18,805 nucleotides of DNA from an uncultured Hyphomicrobiales bacterium (GTDB lineage: Bacteria; Pseudomonadota; Alphaproteobacteria; Rhizobiales; Beijerinckiaceae), in NCBI GenBank assembly GCA_903916165.1, contig CAIWVR010000296.1:1-18805 (forward strand), written 5' to 3'. Below, piece after piece: positions 15,974 through 18,805 of this stretch (position 1 is the first letter of the stretch; each line of letters begins with the position of its first letter). The position numbers were made by a program, and so were the translations under genes. The notes beneath the pieces are model-generated. The model saw only the letters and a list, made by a program, of their open reading frames with translations. It searched no databases and was not told where the DNA came from.

Positions 15974-16912
15974 ATGCTCGAAGGTCTGCCCCCCAATAAC
16001 GCCGCCCATGTCATGCGCCTCGTCACCGAGGAGGAGATTGCGCGCCAGATCGCCGATCTCGTCGTCGAGACGTTCGATCCCGCCGAGACTGCCGCCGCCG
16101 CTTTCGAACTGGAAGCCAACACGCGCGACTGGAACATCGGCCCGTGGGTGGTCGAGGTCTATTTCGGTGAGGCACCGGACGAGGACAATGTCCGTGACCT
16201 CATCGCCTGTGTCTGCGGACACGAACTGGCGGCACAGGCCACCTTTGGACGCGTCGCCGAGCAGGACTGGGTCAAGAGCGCCCTGGAGGGCCTGACGCCT
16301 GTGCGCGCCGGACGCTTTCTCGTGCACGGCTCGCACGATCGTGGCCGCACGCGCAACCACGAGATCGCGCTCGAGATCGAGGCCGCGCTCGCCTTCGGCA
16401 CCGGCCATCACGGCACGACGCGCGGCTGTCTGCTGATGCTCGACGCCGTGCTGAAACAGCGCCGCCCGCGCCATGTGCTCGACGTCGGCACCGGCACGGG
16501 CGTGCTGGCGATGGCTGCGGCGCGCGCCTTGCGCCAGCCAGTCGCGGCCGGCGACATCGATTCGATTTCGGTCGAGGCCGCGCGCTCCAATGCCAGGCTC
16601 AACGGCGCGACACCGTGGATGCGCCCGGTCGTGGCGAAAGGCGCCTCGCATCCGGCGCTCCGCAATGGCGGGCCGTATGACCTGATCTTCGCCAATATTC
16701 TCGCGCGCCCCTTGCGTCAGCTCGCGCCCGATCTGGCGCGGCTCGCCGATGCGGGTGGCGAGATTATCCTCTCCGGACTGCTCGGGCGCGATGTGCCCGG
16801 TGTGCTGTCGGCCTATGCGGCGCAGCGGTTTTATCTGAAACGCCGGATCAATCTCGAAGGCTGGGCGACCTTGCTGATGACGCGCGGCGGGGCGCATCCG
16901 CGTCCGCTCTAG
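15974..16912 (+). CDS. prmA: Ribosomal protein L11 methyltransferase PrmA
   Basis: PrmA is the S-adenosylmethionine-dependent enzyme that trimethylates lysines and the N-terminus of ribosomal protein L11. From 15974 the product is 312 residues. It has an N-terminal L11-recognition domain (to about 110), a linker, and a Rossmann methyltransferase domain with AFGTGHHGTT (140-149), the SAM motif LDVGTGTGVLAMAA (169-182), and the motif YDLIFANILARPL (about 235-247), which is diagnostic of the family. I chose the ATG at 15974 (MLEGLPPNNAAHVMRL) because this opening fits rhizobial PrmA as I recall it. The in-frame ATG at 15938 would add 12 residues and overlap the longer form of the divergent gene. 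There is no clear ribosome-binding site, and a -10-like GATAAT lies just upstream. Confidence 0.9.
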   Translation: MLEGLPPNNAAHVMRLVTEEEIARQIADLVVETFDPAETAAAAFELEANTRDWNIGPWVVEVYFGEAPDEDNVRDLIACVCGHELAAQATFGRVAEQDWVKSALEGLTPVRAGRFLVHGSHDRGRTRNHEIALEIEAALAFGTGHHGTTRGCLLMLDAVLKQRRPRHVLDVGTGTGVLAMAAARALRQPVAAGDIDSISVEAARSNARLNGATPWMRPVVAKGASHPALRNGGPYDLIFANILARPLRQLAPDLARLADAGGEIILSGLLGRDVPGVLSAYAAQRFYLKRRINLEGWATLLMTRGGAHPRPL

Positions 16913-16917
16913 GGCGA

Positions 16918-16946
16918 TTGCAGCGCTGGCGCGGATTGCCTAGTCT
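16918..16946 (+). promoter_or_regulatory. Possible pepP promoter with leaderless start
   Basis: TTGCAG (16918-16923) and TAGTCT (16941-16946) are separated by exactly 17 bases, and the ATG follows seven bases after the second box. No Shine-Dalgarno sequence is present. This arrangement fits a leaderless message, but the boxes are weak and prmA read-through is equally possible. Confidence 0.3.
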
Positions 16947-16953
16947 GCCGCCC

Positions 16954-18768
16954 ATGTTCAAGAGCCATTTCCAGACCTTCAATGAATCGGCGGACCCCTC
17001 GCAGGGCCACGCGCGCGTGGGACTTTTGCGCGGCGAATTGCGCAAGCGCGGCTTGCAGGGGTTCATCGTCCCGCGCTCCGACGAACACCAGAACGAATAT
17101 GTGCCGCCCGGCGCCGAGCGTCTGGCCTGGCTGACCGGCTTTGCCGGGTCGGCGGGATCGGCCATCGTGCTGCGCGACGCGGCCGCCATTTTCGTGGACG
17201 GGCGCTACACGATTCAGGTGCGTGCGCAGGTCGATGTGAAAATCTTCACGCCTGTCGCCCTTGCGGACACCACGGCGGAAAAATGGCTGGAGCAAAATGC
17301 GAAGGCCGGTGATCGCATCGGCTATGACGCCTGGCTGCTGACGCCGGGACAGGTGCGCCGTTTCACCGAGGCGGCCAAGGCCGCCGGTGCCAGCCTCGTG
17401 GCGGTCGAGGACAATCCCCTCGATCACGTCTGGAGTGACCGACCGGCGTCGCCGCTGGTGCCTGTGCGCCTGCATCCCAAACGCTATGCCGGCGAGGAGT
17501 CCGCACGAAAATTGCAGCGCATCGAAAAGGCGCTCACGCAGGTCGCAGCGCTGGTCGTCAGCGATCCCCATGCAGTGGCGTGGGCCTTCAACATTCGTGG
17601 GTCCGATGTCGCCCATACGCCGCTGCCGCTGGCCTTCGCGCTGATCGCCAAGGGCGGCAGGCCCGTGCTCTATGTCGATGCGCGCAAGCTGTCGGGCGAT
17701 GTGCGCGCGACACTGGAAAGATTGGCTGACATTGCCGCGCCCGCGCAGCTTCTGGCCGATCTGACACGGCTGGGCGAGGAGGGCGCGACGGTGCGCTTCG
17801 ACGCCACCACCGTCGCCGCAAAGCTCACGCAGACGCTGGAAAGCGCGGGCGGCGTGGCCGAGGTCGGCACCGATCCGATCGCGCTGATGAAGGCCTGCAA
17901 GAATGCCACCGAGATCAAGGGGGCGCGCGCTGCGCATCTGCGCGACGGCGCGGCCATGGTGCGCTTTCTCGCCTGGTTTGCGGGGGCGTCCAAGAGCGGC
18001 AAGCTGACGGAGATCGCTGCGGCGCAGGCGCTTGAGACCTTTCGCCGCGAGACGGGCAAGCTGAAGGATGTGTCCTTTCCCTCCATCTCGGGTGCGGGGC
18101 CCAATGGCGCCATCGTGCATTACCGGGTGACCGAGGCGAGCAATCGCATCATCGGCAAAGGGCTCTACCTTATCGATTCCGGCGCGCAATATGAGGACGG
18201 CACCACCGACATCACGCGCACGCTGTGCGTCGGCAAGCCCAGTGCCGAAATGCGCGACCGCGTCACGCGCGTGCTGAAGGGCCATATCGGCATTGCGCGT
18301 GCAATGTTTCCGAAAGGCGCGTCCGGCGCGCAACTCGACGTGCTGGCGCGGCTGCCGCTGTGGGAAGCCGGGCTCGATTTCGACCATGGCACGGGCCATG
18401 GCGTCGGCTCCTATCTCTCCGTACACGAGGGGCCGCAGCGCATCTCGAAAGTCAGTTCGGTGGCGCTCGAACCGGGCATGATCCTGTCCAACGAGCCGGG
18501 CTATTACAAGACTGGCGCCTATGGCATCCGCATCGAGAATCTGATCGTCGTGAAAAAGGCTCTCATCGCAGGCGCCGAACGCGACATGCTCGATTTCGAG
18601 ACACTGACTTTGGCACCCATCGATCTGGCGCTGGTGGATGTGAAGCTGCTGAGCGCGGCGGAAAAGACGTGGCTCAACGCCTATCACGCGCGTGTCCGCG
18701 CGGAGCTGTCGCCGCTGGTGGATGCCAAGGCGAAGGCCTGGCTGAAAACCGCGACGGTGAAGGTTTGA
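16954..18768 (+). CDS. pepP: Xaa-Pro aminopeptidase (M24 family, long form)
   Basis: This dinuclear metallopeptidase removes an N-terminal residue preceding proline, probably in the cytoplasm since no signal peptide is seen. The 604-residue product is the long, three-domain form: two creatinase-like N-terminal domains (LQGFIVPRSDEHQNEYVPP at about 34-52; WAFNIRGSDVAHTPLPLAF at about 210-228) and a C-terminal pita-bread domain from about 320. All five metal ligands are present: D408 (LIDSGAQYEDG), D419 (TTDITRT), H482 (HGTGHGVGSYL), E514 (LSNEPGYY) and E528 (GIRIENLIVV). H389 in AIVHYR also fits. The ATG at 16954 begins the conserved N-terminus; an upstream TTG at 16918 is six bases after the prmA stop and adds unconserved residues. 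The symbol is used in the broad sense. Confidence 0.93.
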   Translation: MFKSHFQTFNESADPSQGHARVGLLRGELRKRGLQGFIVPRSDEHQNEYVPPGAERLAWLTGFAGSAGSAIVLRDAAAIFVDGRYTIQVRAQVDVKIFTPVALADTTAEKWLEQNAKAGDRIGYDAWLLTPGQVRRFTEAAKAAGASLVAVEDNPLDHVWSDRPASPLVPVRLHPKRYAGEESARKLQRIEKALTQVAALVVSDPHAVAWAFNIRGSDVAHTPLPLAFALIAKGGRPVLYVDARKLSGDVRATLERLADIAAPAQLLADLTRLGEEGATVRFDATTVAAKLTQTLESAGGVAEVGTDPIALMKACKNATEIKGARAAHLRDGAAMVRFLAWFAGASKSGKLTEIAAAQALETFRRETGKLKDVSFPSISGAGPNGAIVHYRVTEASNRIIGKGLYLIDSGAQYEDGTTDITRTLCVGKPSAEMRDRVTRVLKGHIGIARAMFPKGASGAQLDVLARLPLWEAGLDFDHGTGHGVGSYLSVHEGPQRISKVSSVALEPGMILSNEPGYYKTGAYGIRIENLIVVKKALIAGAERDMLDFETLTLAPIDLALVDVKLLSAAEKTWLNAYHARVRAELSPLVDAKAKAWLKTATVKV

Positions 18769-18776
18769 GGTTGGAA

Positions 18777-18805
18777 ACCCTTCTCCCAGAGGAGACCTTT
18801 GCGAA
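18777..18805. repeat. Short repeat after pepP stop, copy B (cut by window edge)
   Basis: Eight bases after the pepP TGA, 18777-18802 repeats 15447-15472 with one difference, including CCCAGAGGAGACCTTTGC. In copy A a CGTCATTGCGAG arm begins about 34 bases after the matching point, which here would be just outside the window. Confidence 0.75.

Noticed and set aside
1..18805. A defence system, prophage, CRISPR array or biosynthetic cluster
   Set aside because: All confident genes are core division, cell-wall, envelope, repair or housekeeping functions. No integrase, transposase, repeat-spacer pattern or toxin-antitoxin pair is visible.

Overview
The window is a high-GC chromosomal core region from an alphaproteobacterium, most likely order Hyphomicrobiales (Rhizobiales). 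The evidence is the gene order (a murG-murC-murB-ddl-ftsQ-ftsA-ftsZ division and cell-wall cluster followed by lpxC, bamD and recN), the FtsZ with a long Pro/Ala/Gln-rich linker, and the intergenic CGTCATTGCGAG-type palindromic repeats that I know from many alphaproteobacterial genomes. I cannot name the genus from sequence alone. No phage, transposase, CRISPR, tRNA or rRNA is visible, and I see no undescribed multi-gene system. The notable signals are local ones.

Region 1 (1-7997) is the distal half of the dcw cluster, all on the plus strand and tightly packed. murG is cut by the window edge. Three junctions are ATGA stop/start overlaps (murG/murC, murC/murB, ftsQ/ftsA), and ftsQ starts inside ddl. 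MurG, MurC, MurB and Ddl make or feed lipid II. FtsQ, FtsA and FtsZ build the divisome that uses it. A strong hairpin terminator follows ftsZ. The 3' half of ddl contains a sharp low-GC patch, and a perfect 7-bp hairpin lies on the ddl/ftsQ junction.

Region 2 (7998-12160) is the envelope and repair block: lpxC (lipid A) behind a long, partly AT-rich leader, bamD (outer-membrane protein assembly lipoprotein) behind a gap holding a 12-bp palindrome, and recN (double-strand break repair) 20 nt after bamD.

Region 3 (12161-15939) is less ordered. A 94-nt palindromic repeat separates convergent recN and a DUF3833-type lipoprotein gene on the minus strand. A divergent UvrD/PcrA-type helicase gene follows and carries an apparent frameshift in a GC-dinucleotide run. 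A second, composite repeat of about 215 nt separates the helicase gene from a convergent small secreted six-cysteine protein.

Region 4 (15974-18805) holds prmA (ribosomal protein L11 methyltransferase) and a 604-residue M24 aminopeptidase P, both plus strand and both with possible leaderless starts. The last bases of the window repeat the short element found after the helicase gene, so another copy of the composite repeat probably begins here and runs past the edge.
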